Below are positions 33,101 to 36,290 of a DNA stretch of 64,000 bases, piece by piece. The DNA comes from Blastobasis lacticolella (lineage: Eukaryota > Arthropoda > Insecta > Lepidoptera > Blastobasidae). Location: NCBI GenBank assembly GCA_905147135.1, contig LR990041.1:10911907-10975906 (forward strand). Reading direction: 5' to 3'. Each line of letters begins with the position of its first letter. Positions within the stretch are counted from its first letter, which is position 1. The notes beneath the pieces were generated by a model. The model did not search any database and was not told where the DNA came from. It was given only the letters and a program-made list of their open reading frames with translations. The translations under genes and the position numbers were made by a program.

Positions 33101-34216
33101 AAATACTCACTCGAGTTGAACCATTGGTAAAGATATTTCCCCATAGAATAACCAGTTGAACCATGGGTAACTTTACTTCTTCGTAGTACAACCAGTTGGA
33201 CATCACAGTTGTACCACGGGTCGGGAGCGGTGGAGATTATGGCAATAACCTCCCCTTTCGTGGGAGAGGTCCTAAGTCCTGCAGTGGACTGCTATGGGCT
33301 GTGATCATTACACAGGTCGTTAACGTAAAACGAATATCTGTTTACAGAAGAAATCCTGGACTGCGCGGTGTGCGAGACCGTAGTAGTTGCCGTGAAGAAA
33401 GTGCTTTCCAGTGATAAGGTCGACCGCAATATCGTGCACATCGTCGAGAAGTCGTGCGGCCTGCTGCCTGCCAAATACTCCGTTAGGGTGAGTCTGTCTA
33501 TATTTGGTCCAATAGTTTATTTTTATTTTTTATTACTAGACACGAACACACGAAACTCTCGCACATGAACAAGATTCCGTTTTGTTTGTAATCTGAAGGA
33601 GTTTCGTTTGTACAGTTTAGGATTACACACATAAAGCTCACGCCTGTGTCCCACAGGTGGGGTAGGCAGAGGACCGCCACTTTGCTCTGTCCTGGCACAA
33701 TTCCCTAGCCTCGCATATATCCACAACTCTATTCATACATCTTCTTCTATTCTTACCACTTCAGACCTTTTAAAAAAAAATTTAATTTTTAGATAAAGTA
33801 TACCTTTTCTAACATTTTTTTACTGTGGCGCCAACCCTATATGCCCACCACCACTACTATGTACCACTGGGCATACAGTACTAAATATTGTTATTCTAAT
33901 ACCCTTTAACAACCGCAAATTAAACGTACAGATTTGACGTAATAGTAAAAAATGTTTGGAATTGTTTGCTCTATCCGAAAATAATATTTATTTTCTTCTG
34001 GCCGTTACTTTTTGGTCCAAAAATGTTTAAAACGTGAATAATATATTTTACAACAACTTGTCGTTTTAACCCCTTCAGTGCCACACAATGATGGAAATCT
34101 ACGGCGACAGCGTAATCCACCTTATCGAGGAGTACGGCACCAAGCAGGTCTGCCAGAAGATCGGCCTCTGCGCTTCCGAGGGAATGCTCTTGCGCATACA
34201 CAGAAACAGGAACTAG
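1..34216 (+). CDS. Prosaposin / saposin-related gene (5' incomplete, 18 coding exons)
   Basis: The gene encodes a lysosomal sphingolipid-activator precursor that is cut into saposins which present lipids to hydrolases. Eighteen exons join in consistent phase: 1-165, 405-593, 4525-4570, 6493-6553, 11737-11884, 13960-14157, 16724-16837, 17714-17913, 18408-18505, 25395-25627, 26178-26372, 26557-26691, 27526-27663, 28426-28729, 29121-29254, 30201-30390, 33348-33487 and 34079-34216. Domain order is SapA (C-terminal half), B1, linker, SapA, B2 to B8. B2-B8 each show the six-cysteine saposin pattern starting with CxxC; B1 lacks its first two cysteines. N-glycosylation sequons follow helix 1 in B2 (NET), B4 (NTT) and B6 (NRS). 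There is no C-terminal SapA, unlike vertebrate prosaposin. The signal peptide and first exon(s) must lie upstream of the window. Family and exon calls are firm; the exact edges rest on GT-AG sites and phase. Confidence 0.96.
166..404 (+). other. Prosaposin intron (short, no features)
   Basis: AT-rich spacer between gtaagt and the acceptor aatacag. Nothing else recognised. Confidence 0.8.
405..593 (+). CDS. Prosaposin exon: saposin B1, helices 2-5
   Basis: The acceptor is aatacag|GAC and the donor GAG|gtgaga, both phase 0. It carries cysteines three to six of the saposin pattern (STC, RLC, TMC, GMC). A nearer in-frame ATG at 366 lies upstream of the acceptor in intron sequence and is not a start. 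Confidence 0.92.
1743..2010 (+). repeat. SINE-like repeat, family A (full-length)
   Basis: The sequence runs from gtgtccggtagagtagaat through cgatctccaacccg and ggagattacggcaat to cctgcagtggactgg, ending in a gatgatga tail. The same order recurs at 29850-30095, 30563-33305 (split), 38868-39120 (antisense), 40185-40345, 41020-41330 and 58940-59235. Confidence 0.8.
2505..2710 (+). repeat. Interspersed repeat (gctttcacggctaaaccgct type)
   Basis: It starts at taattattataaatg and contains gctttcacggctaaaccgct, gattaaattcggtat and a ccccgcgggcggagccgcg end. Such repeats are common in Lepidoptera and often belong to Helitron-like families; the class here is inferred. Similar pieces appear near 15360-15420, 18190-18300, 36310-36660, 37780-38040, 38740-38840, 54120-54170 and 56140-56350. 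Confidence 0.55.
3600..3843. mobile_element. MITE with CAGGG-type terminal inverted repeats
   Basis: The left end CAGGGCTTCGAGTCCGCTA mirrors the right end TAGCGGACTTGAGCCCC. Subterminally, gctgctcaatggcagtttt mirrors aaactgccattgagctgc. No coding frame. The CAGGG start resembles hAT elements, but no 8-bp target duplication is evident. Confidence 0.6.
4525..4570 (+). CDS. Prosaposin micro-exon: linker
   Basis: A 46-nt exon (KKKIAEVVLSTARPT) between tttttacag and gtatgt, entering in phase 0 and leaving in phase 1. It was found because exon 2 (phase 0) and the SapA exon at 6493 (phase 1) need it to join. The basic start could serve as a processing linker (inference). Confidence 0.85.
4571..6492 (+). 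other. Prosaposin intron 3 (1.9 kb)
   Basis: Most of the first third is a foldback element (4619-5254). Around 5820-5890 there is a short GC-rich imperfect inverted repeat (cgacgcggcgctg against gcgccgcgcc), perhaps an end of another DNA transposon. The open frame at 5844-6101 was not recognised. Confidence 0.6.
4619..5254. mobile_element. Foldback/MITE element with TTTCCTAGGAA motifs
   Basis: The first about 190 bp and the last about 110 bp are diverged inverted copies: left tatgttaccaaaaatgtgtg against right cctgtaacatat. Motifs of the form aggaaatgta and its complement tacatttcct recur several times in each end. No transposase frame. Confidence 0.6.
6493..6553 (+). CDS. Prosaposin exon: start of second SapA
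   Basis: A 61-nt exon after ttaatttcag. It reads GSERCTWGPSYWCSNI, which is the classic SapA beginning (CTWGPSYWC). It leaves in phase 2 at cag|gtatgt, so the serine codon AG+T is completed by the exon at 11737. Confidence 0.94.
7700..8095 (-). repeat. SINE family B, tRNA-derived (antisense)
   Basis: On the - strand it begins ggagcgtcggtggcctagt (A-box-like), continues with gtaccaatgactcg, gtgagaaacattg and actgaatgtgtaacc, and ends near gagcacaaccgggaaatcaa and gatgat. Other copies: 27690-28010, 36710-37030, 52490-52815 and 54505-54830. Confidence 0.8.
8820..8925 (-). repeat. Short tRNA-like repeat
   Basis: Contains cgggaatcgaacccggttt, the complement of a tRNA T-arm/B-box, followed by a gacctgtcaggtcg stem. 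A related copy is at 37290-37440 (aatcgaacccgagacct). It cannot fold into a full tRNA with an acceptor stem, so it is taken as SINE-derived. Confidence 0.5.
8940..9990 (-). mobile_element. LINE (RTE-like) ORF2 3' fragment, tandemly duplicated
   Basis: On the - strand it encodes the C-terminal end of a non-LTR retrotransposon reverse transcriptase, with the motifs YGAETWPLT, RRTDGRW, GRRSVGRPPTRW and TDDL seen in RTE-type and related LINEs. The 488-bp unit 8962-9449 repeats as 9450-9937 with no difference seen by eye. A GAT-rich tail lies at 8930-8950. No 5' part of the LINE is present. Confidence 0.85.
8962..9937. repeat. 488-bp direct tandem duplication (two units)
   Basis: Unit 1 is 8962-9449 and unit 2 is 9450-9937. 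Both begin cccactgctgggcataggcc and end gaacgctgcccaa. The sequence past unit 2 (ccgagttggattcg) continues the LINE and is single copy. Confidence 0.9.
10126..10352 (+). other. Unrecognised cysteine-containing open frame
   Basis: A frame of about 75 codons from the ATG near 10117 contains MCTQCEVHDGGC and later KC and IC. It has a CxxC but not saposin cysteine spacing, and no convincing splice sites or signal peptide were seen. It may be chance or a decayed exon. Confidence 0.2.
11140..11345 (-). pseudogene. Tc1-like transposase remnant
   Basis: On the - strand the reading resembles the middle of a Tc1-family transposase: a tryptophan-glycine start, then TANRYIRDIL-like and EEHVV-like segments, then an HNAHAHSAQ-like stretch for the DNARPH motif, broken by stops and shifts. 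No terminal repeats were found. Confidence 0.55.
11737..11884 (+). CDS. Prosaposin exon: end of second SapA, B2 helix 1
   Basis: The acceptor tctttctccccag has a good pyrimidine tract. The exon reads CQTTKHCVERVWPK (SapA end), then CKIC, the first two B2 cysteines, then an N-glycosylation sequon NET just before the phase-0 donor cag|gtaaga. Confidence 0.95.
11885..13959 (+). other. Prosaposin intron 5 (2.1 kb)
   Basis: Unique-looking AT-rich sequence. The 291-nt open frame at 12114-12404 has no recognised motif. A LINE-tail scrap (catcatcatcgccatctcagccc) is near 13603-13640. No other repeat identified. Confidence 0.6.
13960..14157 (+). CDS. Prosaposin exon: saposin B2, helices 2-5
   Basis: The acceptor is cccaacag|CTG and the donor TAT|gtaagt, phase 0 on both sides. 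Cysteines three to six are in GSC, KEC, AVC and GLC. The intron position matches that in B1, B5, B6 and B7. Confidence 0.95.
14275..14412 (+). repeat. LINE 3'-end repeat, family C
   Basis: Diverged copy with ttcaagaaaggagtg, ggtcgacaacgcgtgg, cctggtattgcaaacgtcca and ttaccatcaggcagac. Better copies at 25195-25375 and 25840-26095 retain a VWNELPAT-type LINE ORF C-terminus. Confidence 0.65.
16285..16680 (+). repeat. RTE-like LINE 3' fragments
   Basis: The stretch 16420-16515 encodes GRRSVGSPPSRW and TDDLINITGTSWM, the same C-terminal region as the LINE at 8940-9990 but in sense and diverged. 16600-16680 carries the complementary end (ccagcagtgggcgtctttcggc-like). Confidence 0.7.
16724..16837 (+). 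CDS. Prosaposin exon: saposin B3 helices 1-2
   Basis: A 114-nt exon between cattttcag and gtatgt, phase 0. It contains CNDC, the first two B3 cysteines, followed by an amphipathic helix. The intron falls just before the third cysteine, later than in most other repeats. Confidence 0.93.
16838..17713 (+). other. Prosaposin intron 7
   Basis: It holds an interspersed repeat (family D, 17030-17200: ttttattgtacacaataaa, aacaggcactacttatttctaa, atctcttccagcaggc) and a foldback MITE (17230-17430). Family D also occurs at 25655-25800 and 26715-26840. Confidence 0.6.
17230..17430. mobile_element. Foldback MITE (GCACTAAACTTT ends)
   Basis: gcactaaactttaggcgacg at 17237 mirrors cgccaaagtttagtgc ending near 17423. 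The arms are about 30 bp with a few mismatches. About 190 bp long, non-coding. Confidence 0.65.
17714..17913 (+). CDS. Prosaposin exon: saposin B3, rest
   Basis: It starts after aaccttaccag with MCGKM (third cysteine; the ATG is internal, not a start). It contains SC, GIC and GQC, then an acidic linker. It leaves in phase 2 at GA|gtgagt. Confidence 0.94.
17914..18407 (+). other. Prosaposin intron 8
   Basis: About 18190-18300 resembles the interspersed repeat at 2505-2710 (aaaccactggaccgatttta, tttttatcccgag). No other feature recognised. Confidence 0.5.
18408..18505 (+). CDS. Prosaposin exon: saposin B4 helix 1
   Basis: It enters in phase 2 after tccttcag. CEFC gives the first two cysteines of B4 and NTT is an N-glycosylation sequon. 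It leaves in phase 1 at AAAG|gtaaga. The following intron, 6.9 kb, carries the DIRS-like element. Confidence 0.94.
18585..18770 (-). repeat. SINE family A, antisense, half before the DIRS insertion
   Basis: Reads cagtccactgcaggactt, ttgccataatctccacgctt and cccattttcca. It then breaks off, and the remaining half appears at 24440-24540. Confidence 0.8.
18801..18980. repeat. Left inverted terminal repeat of the DIRS-like element
   Basis: Starts near attatatttcgtcgcttcat and runs to acgtcattccttttt. It is the reverse complement of 24195-24390, sharing acgtaggatcg, taaagtaaaatcgattt and aaggtagcttcgcacg-type segments. Confidence 0.85.
19235..19905 (+). repeat. Tandem array of hairpin-forming monomers
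   Basis: Eleven copies of a 31-nt core cctggNNgttggtcgNgaaNca...acgaNgg lie at 19235-19905. The last six alternate two types, A (44 nt, core GTTGGTCGAGAACCAAC) and B (46 nt, ending caatgtgcatattca), forming a 90-nt dimer. Each core is a near-perfect dyad with a 5-nt loop. Because 90 is a multiple of three, both strands are open here, which explains the 123-codon frame at 19531-19902. Confidence 0.88.
20200..21530 (+). pseudogene. DIRS-like gag region (degenerate)
   Basis: Fragments in shifting frames resemble DIRS gag: a proline/serine start near 20280, AVKYLSDARRIL near 20690, and NTHRNETLFG near 21280. The middle (21190-21230) has a ttcttattc tandem repeat. The GC-rich part 21360-21480 differs sharply in base composition from its neighbours. 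Confidence 0.5.
21740..22240 (+). pseudogene. DIRS-like reverse transcriptase (degenerate)
   Basis: It contains an FPAPKPNGKK-like start near 21790, then FTKVTTKVFTFLRSQG, YLDDIISIGNDFEECLSNV (the catalytic DD box) and, after a frameshift, a GFIVNVNKSNLQP-like motif. This order and wording match DIRS rather than gypsy reverse transcriptases. Confidence 0.75.
22480..22950 (+). pseudogene. DIRS-like RNase H region (degenerate)
   Basis: It has ILVRVDNTTAISYANCQGS, a signature of DIRS RNase H, followed by EYLHAKNLARHI and a VDYRFHVSRVNTE-like stretch before the recombinase. Confidence 0.7.
23190..23890 (+). pseudogene. DIRS-like tyrosine recombinase region (degenerate)
   Basis: Frames change several times. 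Near 23250 a PSLPRYTATWNP segment resembles the DIRS recombinase start; near 23620 KPHHKQVTAQTIS-like coding follows; near 23820 FARYYIRPI matches the segment with the catalytic tyrosine. The first catalytic arginine region (near 23400) looks lost. Confidence 0.6.
24034..24141. repeat. Internal complementary region of the DIRS-like element
   Basis: Its first half (cttatatctgaagaatgaag onward) is the reverse complement of the outer left end. Its second half (gatcaaacgaacttcgcg onward) is the reverse complement of the outer right end. Together they form the junction expected of a circular intermediate. Confidence 0.85.
24190..24405. repeat. Right inverted terminal repeat of the DIRS-like element
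   Basis: Inverted copy of 18801-18980, with an outer extension of about 30 bp that includes the palindrome cgaacttcgcgaagttcg. A longer right repeat is also typical of DIRS elements. Confidence 0.85.
24440..24540 (-). repeat. SINE family A, antisense, half after the DIRS insertion
   Basis: Reads tctcgaaaacattagtcgct, cacgagtgtaacagataag and ctctgccggacaccacccgg. This continues the copy at 18585-18770 when compared with the uninterrupted one at 38868-39120. Confidence 0.8.
25195..25375 (+). repeat. LINE 3'-end repeat, family C
   Basis: Reads gagctcccagccacagtgtt, ttcaagaggtatatta, cctggtgttgctgatgcc and ttccatcaggtggcccgc. The first part encodes a NELPATV-type LINE ORF end in sense. It ends about 20 bp before the prosaposin acceptor at 25394. 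Confidence 0.75.
25395..25627 (+). CDS. Prosaposin exon: saposin B4 rest and linker
   Basis: It enters in phase 1 after cgtccag and carries GLC, SEC, ALC and GIC, then a hydrophobic/proline linker to B5. The donor is AAG|gtaaga, phase 0. A LINE 3'-end repeat stops about 20 bp before its acceptor. Confidence 0.95.
25655..26100 (+). repeat. Interspersed repeat D followed by LINE 3'-end repeat C
   Basis: 25655-25800 is family D (tttattgcacacaagacca, atctcttccaggcaaccctt). 25840-26095 is family C, with WNELPATMFPLDYGMGSFKR readable in sense. Both lie in the 550-bp intron 10. Confidence 0.7.
26178..26372 (+). CDS. Prosaposin exon: linker and saposin B5 helix 1
   Basis: A proline-rich linker precedes CSFC (first two B5 cysteines). 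Phase 0 at tccacag|ATA and GAG|gttagt. The end, INNE, corresponds to the conserved intron position of the repeats. Confidence 0.94.
26557..26691 (+). CDS. Prosaposin exon: saposin B5 helices 2-4
   Basis: Cysteines three and four lie in KAC and TEC, with the family-typical CSRLPKS stretch. Phase 0 at cgacag|GAG and AGT|gtaagt. B5 is the only repeat with a further intron between helix 4 and the last two cysteines. Confidence 0.95.
26692..27525 (+). other. Prosaposin intron 12
   Basis: An (ATTT)n run at 26703-26722 and a family D repeat at 26715-26840 open the intron. The rest is AT-rich, with no feature recognised. Confidence 0.6.
27526..27663 (+). CDS. Prosaposin exon: end of B5, helix 1 of B6
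   Basis: It starts with VCPALGLC (cysteines five and six of B5), followed by a short linker, CPLC (start of B6) and the sequon NRS. Acceptor aaccacag, donor GAG|gtaagt, phase 0. Confidence 0.95.
27664..28425 (+). other. Prosaposin intron 13 with SINE family B
   Basis: A SINE family B copy in sense at 27690-28010 (gccatgtaccaatgactca, gtgagagaaaacatcgtgat, ctgaatgtgtaaccatga, gggccctcgtgcgcgagag-like end). A (TTTA)n run at 28385-28420 abuts the acceptor. Confidence 0.75.
28426..28729 (+). CDS. Prosaposin exon: rest of B6 and basic linker
   Basis: It carries GLC, TEC, EVC and KLC, then a long arginine-rich linker (NNRRRP) that may be a proteolytic processing site (inference). It leaves in phase 1 at TTG|gtgaga. 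Upstream, a (TTTA)n repeat runs to within a few bases of the cccctag acceptor. Confidence 0.95.
28730..29120 (+). other. Prosaposin intron 14
   Basis: A 391-bp intron with no recognised repeat or site beyond its splice signals. Confidence 0.7.
29121..29254 (+). CDS. Prosaposin exon: linker and B7 helix 1
   Basis: It enters in phase 1 after atattaacag. CVIC gives the first two B7 cysteines and the exon ends HNE|gtttgt, the shared repeat intron position. A foldback MITE begins about 30 bp past the donor. Confidence 0.94.
29286..29426. mobile_element. Foldback MITE in prosaposin intron 15
   Basis: The whole 141 bp folds on itself: accgcctatctccgat mirrors atcagagatcggcggt, cgccgccattatga mirrors tcaaaatggcggcg, and aaccaatcgcag mirrors ctgcgattggt. 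The loop is about 24 nt. It begins 31 bp after the donor of the exon ending at 29254. Confidence 0.8.
29427..30200 (+). other. Rest of prosaposin intron 15 with SINE family A
   Basis: A diverged SINE family A copy in sense at 29850-30095 (cgtgggtgtcgtaaaaggc, gcgatctccaacccgcctgc, cctgcagtggattg, gatgatgac). The remaining 400 bp has no recognised feature. Confidence 0.7.
30201..30390 (+). CDS. Prosaposin exon: saposin B7 helices 2-5
   Basis: It has NIC, NEC, QVC and KLC and is the most canonical of the repeats (CNRMPKSVRNEC). Acceptor taatccccacag; it leaves in phase 1 at AGGG|gtcagt. Confidence 0.95.
30563..30746 (+). repeat. SINE family A, 5' part before the MULE insertion
   Basis: From ggcggtgtggtgtccggca to ctgccaagcgtggagat. 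The copy resumes at 33230 after the inserted transposon. Confidence 0.85.
30747..31069. repeat. Left terminal inverted repeat of the MULE element
   Basis: Internally repetitive: gttcaactggttgt-, ccaactagttgtacta- and tggttcaactcg-like motifs recur about every 40-50 bp, so the end holds multiple related sites as well as the terminal inversion. Confidence 0.85.
31248..32480 (-). pseudogene. MULE transposase, disrupted
   Basis: The longest intact part (31248-31919) ends with a zinc-cluster-free C-terminus and carries ERHRTNNVAESFHGDLNK, the TNNxxEsfH motif typical of insect MULE transposases linked to FLYWCH proteins. Upstream on the - strand, FFGDGTFTS near 32000 carries the first catalytic aspartate. 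Between them there is a frameshift near 31975 and an in-frame TAG near 31930. A further shift near 32300 separates the N-terminal IPCFDNLKHSLYNARHK segment from what precedes it. No intact reading frame remains. Confidence 0.8.
32902..33229. repeat. Right terminal inverted repeat of the MULE element
   Basis: Mirror of 30747-31069 from ttactttggtatcgtgtgaa to cgggtcgggagcg, including all the subterminal aactggttg-type motifs. Confidence 0.85.
33230..33305 (+). repeat. SINE family A, 3' part after the MULE insertion
   Basis: Resumes with the duplicated gtggagat, then tatggcaataacctcccctt, cctgcagtggactgct and gggctgtgatc. It ends about 40 bp before the acceptor of the exon at 33348. Confidence 0.85.
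33348..33487 (+). CDS. Prosaposin exon: saposin B8 first half
   Basis: It enters in phase 1 after ctgtttacag. CAVC and then KSC are the first three cysteines of B8. It leaves in phase 0 at AGG|gtgagt. A SINE remnant ends only about 40 bp upstream of the acceptor. Confidence 0.95.
33488..34078 (+). other. Prosaposin intron 17
   Basis: 591 bp. A short segment near 33640-33740 (acgcctgtgtcccacaggtgg, gcaggaggaccgcc-like) resembles a dispersed repeat also glimpsed at 17980-18070. No other feature. Confidence 0.5.
34079..34216 (+). CDS. Prosaposin last coding exon: saposin B8 second half and stop
   Basis: Acceptor ccccttcag. The exon gives CHTMMEIYGDS, QVC, GLC and a short basic tail ending RNRN, then TAG. 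The stop codon is followed directly by gtaagt, so the coding exon ends exactly at a strong donor. Confidence 0.95.
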   Translation, partial: CHTMMEIYGDSVIHLIEEYGTKQVCQKIGLCASEGMLLRIHRNRN

Positions 34217-34771
34217 GTAAGTCGGCGACAAGCTATACATATTTGTATTGACATATAATGAGGGTATCGCCTAGCTTTATAAATCTAGTTATCGGATAGC
34301 TTTTTATCAACAAGTCGTCTTGGGATCGTTTAAGAGATATATAAGAGGTGTCCTTAGAGGCGGGCAACGCATTGGTAGCAGCCCTGGTGTTGCTGATGTC
34401 CATAGGCGGTGGTGACCACTTTCCGTCAGGTGGGACTTAATGGGATCTTCTGTCGTGTCACACATCATCAATAGCCTATAAAAGTGCTCCACCATAAGTG
34501 TATAGCCATAATCTTCTAGCTGGTCAGACGGTTTGGAGATTGCAGTGTTTGAACACTCAATAGCAAATCTTGCCGTCCTTTTCTGGTTTATGAAAGTGAT
34601 ACCTCGTCAGCCTCATCTGAATGAATTGGTGCATTTTACTCAGCTGGAAAACGCACGTCTAACGGGCTTTGTCGTGTTTCTGTCATGTTTTCCTTTTTGT
34701 TATTGGATTTGCTATAGACGATTAATCATAATGGTTTATATGAATAAACAAATCAATCCTTTTTGTTTCAG
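34217..34771 (+). other. Predicted 3'UTR intron of prosaposin
   Basis: Bounded by TAG|gtaagt and tttgtttcag. It contains a LINE 3'-end repeat, family C (34305-34440: ggatcgtttaagagatatat, gttgctgatgtccataggc). Confidence 0.55.
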
Positions 34772-35275
34772 GTGTCCTGTGCTGAATTATTATTATCTTC
34801 TCTATATGCGTAATCTCCATAAATATATACATAAGACAGGATTTTTACCAAATCTGCTTAGAATGTAGGTTTCTTTTGTTTATATTAATAACAAAACAAT
34901 ATTGTGACTATTTTTGATTGTAGCATTAAAACATGTTCTTATGATTTATTGATAATGTATAAATTTAAATTTTTTAAAGTAAAAGTTAGGCAAATGGTAT
35001 TACGGAATGGAGTAAATGGAAGTGTACTTACGAGTATGTAAAATAGTCACAGTAAGATTTTGTTCTATATAGTAATAAGGGATTGTATAAAATTACGTCT
35101 TACATCTTATGTTTTTCCACTGTATGTTTTTACGATTAAATTAACTTCTTTTTTGTAACAACTTTAATTACGCTAATACATTTTATTTTGCAACGAAATC
35201 ATAACAGTGTTAGCCTGTGATATAACTCCTTTGTAAACTGTTTCTATAAAATAAAGTTGGGGAAAATACAATTTT
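34772..35275 (+). other. Prosaposin 3'UTR exon (predicted)
   Basis: The donor TAG|gtaagt at 34217 can pair with the acceptor ttttgtttcag at 34761-34771. The following AT-rich 0.5 kb has no long reading frame continuing saposin sequence. It ends near an AATAAA signal at 35250-35255. Splicing here is inferred; a transcript would settle it. Confidence 0.6.
35250..35255 (+). terminator. Poly(A) signal of prosaposin (AATAAA)
   Basis: AATAAA within tataaaataaagttgg, about 1.0 kb past the stop codon. Cleavage would fall around 35270-35280. It is the clearest signal before the converging NME5 gene begins at 36025. Confidence 0.6.
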
Positions 35276-36024
35276 ATTACTTTATTATTTGCAACCTCTG
35301 AAAACGAATACATGAAAAAGTAATAAATATTTCAAGAACGAGTTAGATCACCGTGTGCTTTAAAAACAATATTCTCGTACTCCAAAACCACTTTGCGAGT
35401 GACAGCGAAAGACAAGGGAACAGTAGAGTTTACGTTGTAGACATACAGAACAGTCGGGCCTCAAATTCTAATACCTACAGTTATTGGTATAATAGTAATC
35501 CATACCTGTATGACTGGTCTAGATCATGGAGAAAAGTATAGAGGGCATTTTTCGATTAGAAACTAGGCAATTGTCTTCTCAAACATATCACATTCGACGA
35601 CGATCCTTGTGTACTGTTGATCTTTCGGAATACCACTAGGTCAGCGAACACTAGATACTTGCTCAAATATCGAGAGAATCCACGGAATGAAGGACTCCTC
35701 TGAAGATTAAGTAGAATAATTCACTACTTCCGTACCTCATTTTAACATTTAATTTACGGTTTTAAACCGCGCACGACCCGTAGTCGTCACGTGACCATGA
35801 TACATGCAACGGCGTCGAAATATTCGGATACTCGTTAACCAAGGTATAAACTCGTAAACTAAATGTTAAAATGTGTGATTACAACTGCGATATAGTTTAA
35901 AACAGTAAAACCGAAAAAGGCCCTCTGTTATATACTTCAGGGATCTATAACAGTCATACTGACTAACTTTTCATAATGGAGGGCTGGGATACTTTCGTTA
36001 CTGGTCACCGTGATTAGACTGAAG
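35276..36024. other. Gap between converging genes
   Basis: 750 bp between the prosaposin poly(A) site and the NME5 stop codon; it must hold the NME5 3'UTR. A possible ATTAAA on the - strand lies near 35748-35753. No repeat recognised. Confidence 0.5.
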
Positions 36025-36290
36025 CTAGGTTCCCTTCTGCTGGCTAGTACGAAGAGACTCCTCGGATGGTCTCGGCGTGTGGCATAGTTCTTCCTCGCGT
36101 TGCTCAGTCGGTTGTGGCGCTAAGTCTGGCTCGTTCGGGTTGTGTCGCCTCAGGTGCTCAGCCAGCCACAGTACGGGCTCGGCTGGCCTCTCGTGCGCCA
36201 AAGCCGTGAGCGCGGGCAGCAGCGTCGGCGTTATGTACTGCTGGATGTAATCCGCCACCTGCCAGTGCCGCGGGATCTTGCCCACAATCA
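36025..36290 (-). CDS. NME5: NME5 last exon: Dpy-30 motif and C-terminus
   Basis: On the - strand the acceptor is aactccgcag. Entering in phase 1 (A+TG), it reads MIVGKIPRHWQVADYIQQY, then the Dpy-30 helices, then a hydrophilic tail ending QQKGT and TAG at 36025-36027. Confidence 0.92.

Larger units (their letters stand above)
30747..33229 (-). mobile_element. MULE-type DNA transposon with long inverted repeats
   Basis: The 2483-bp element begins CGCTCCCGACCCGTGG and ends with its exact complement. The terminal inverted repeats (30747-31069 and 32902-33229) are about 320 bp and differ at only a few positions plus a small indel. An 8-bp duplication, GTGGAGAT, flanks it (30739-30746 and 33230-33237). 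The transposase on the - strand is broken, so this copy is non-autonomous now, but the near-identical ends suggest recent insertion. Confidence 0.87.

Noticed and set aside
35353..35541. Small frame between prosaposin and NME5
   Set aside because: Short, low-confidence start, no domain; lies in the probable 3' regions of two genes.
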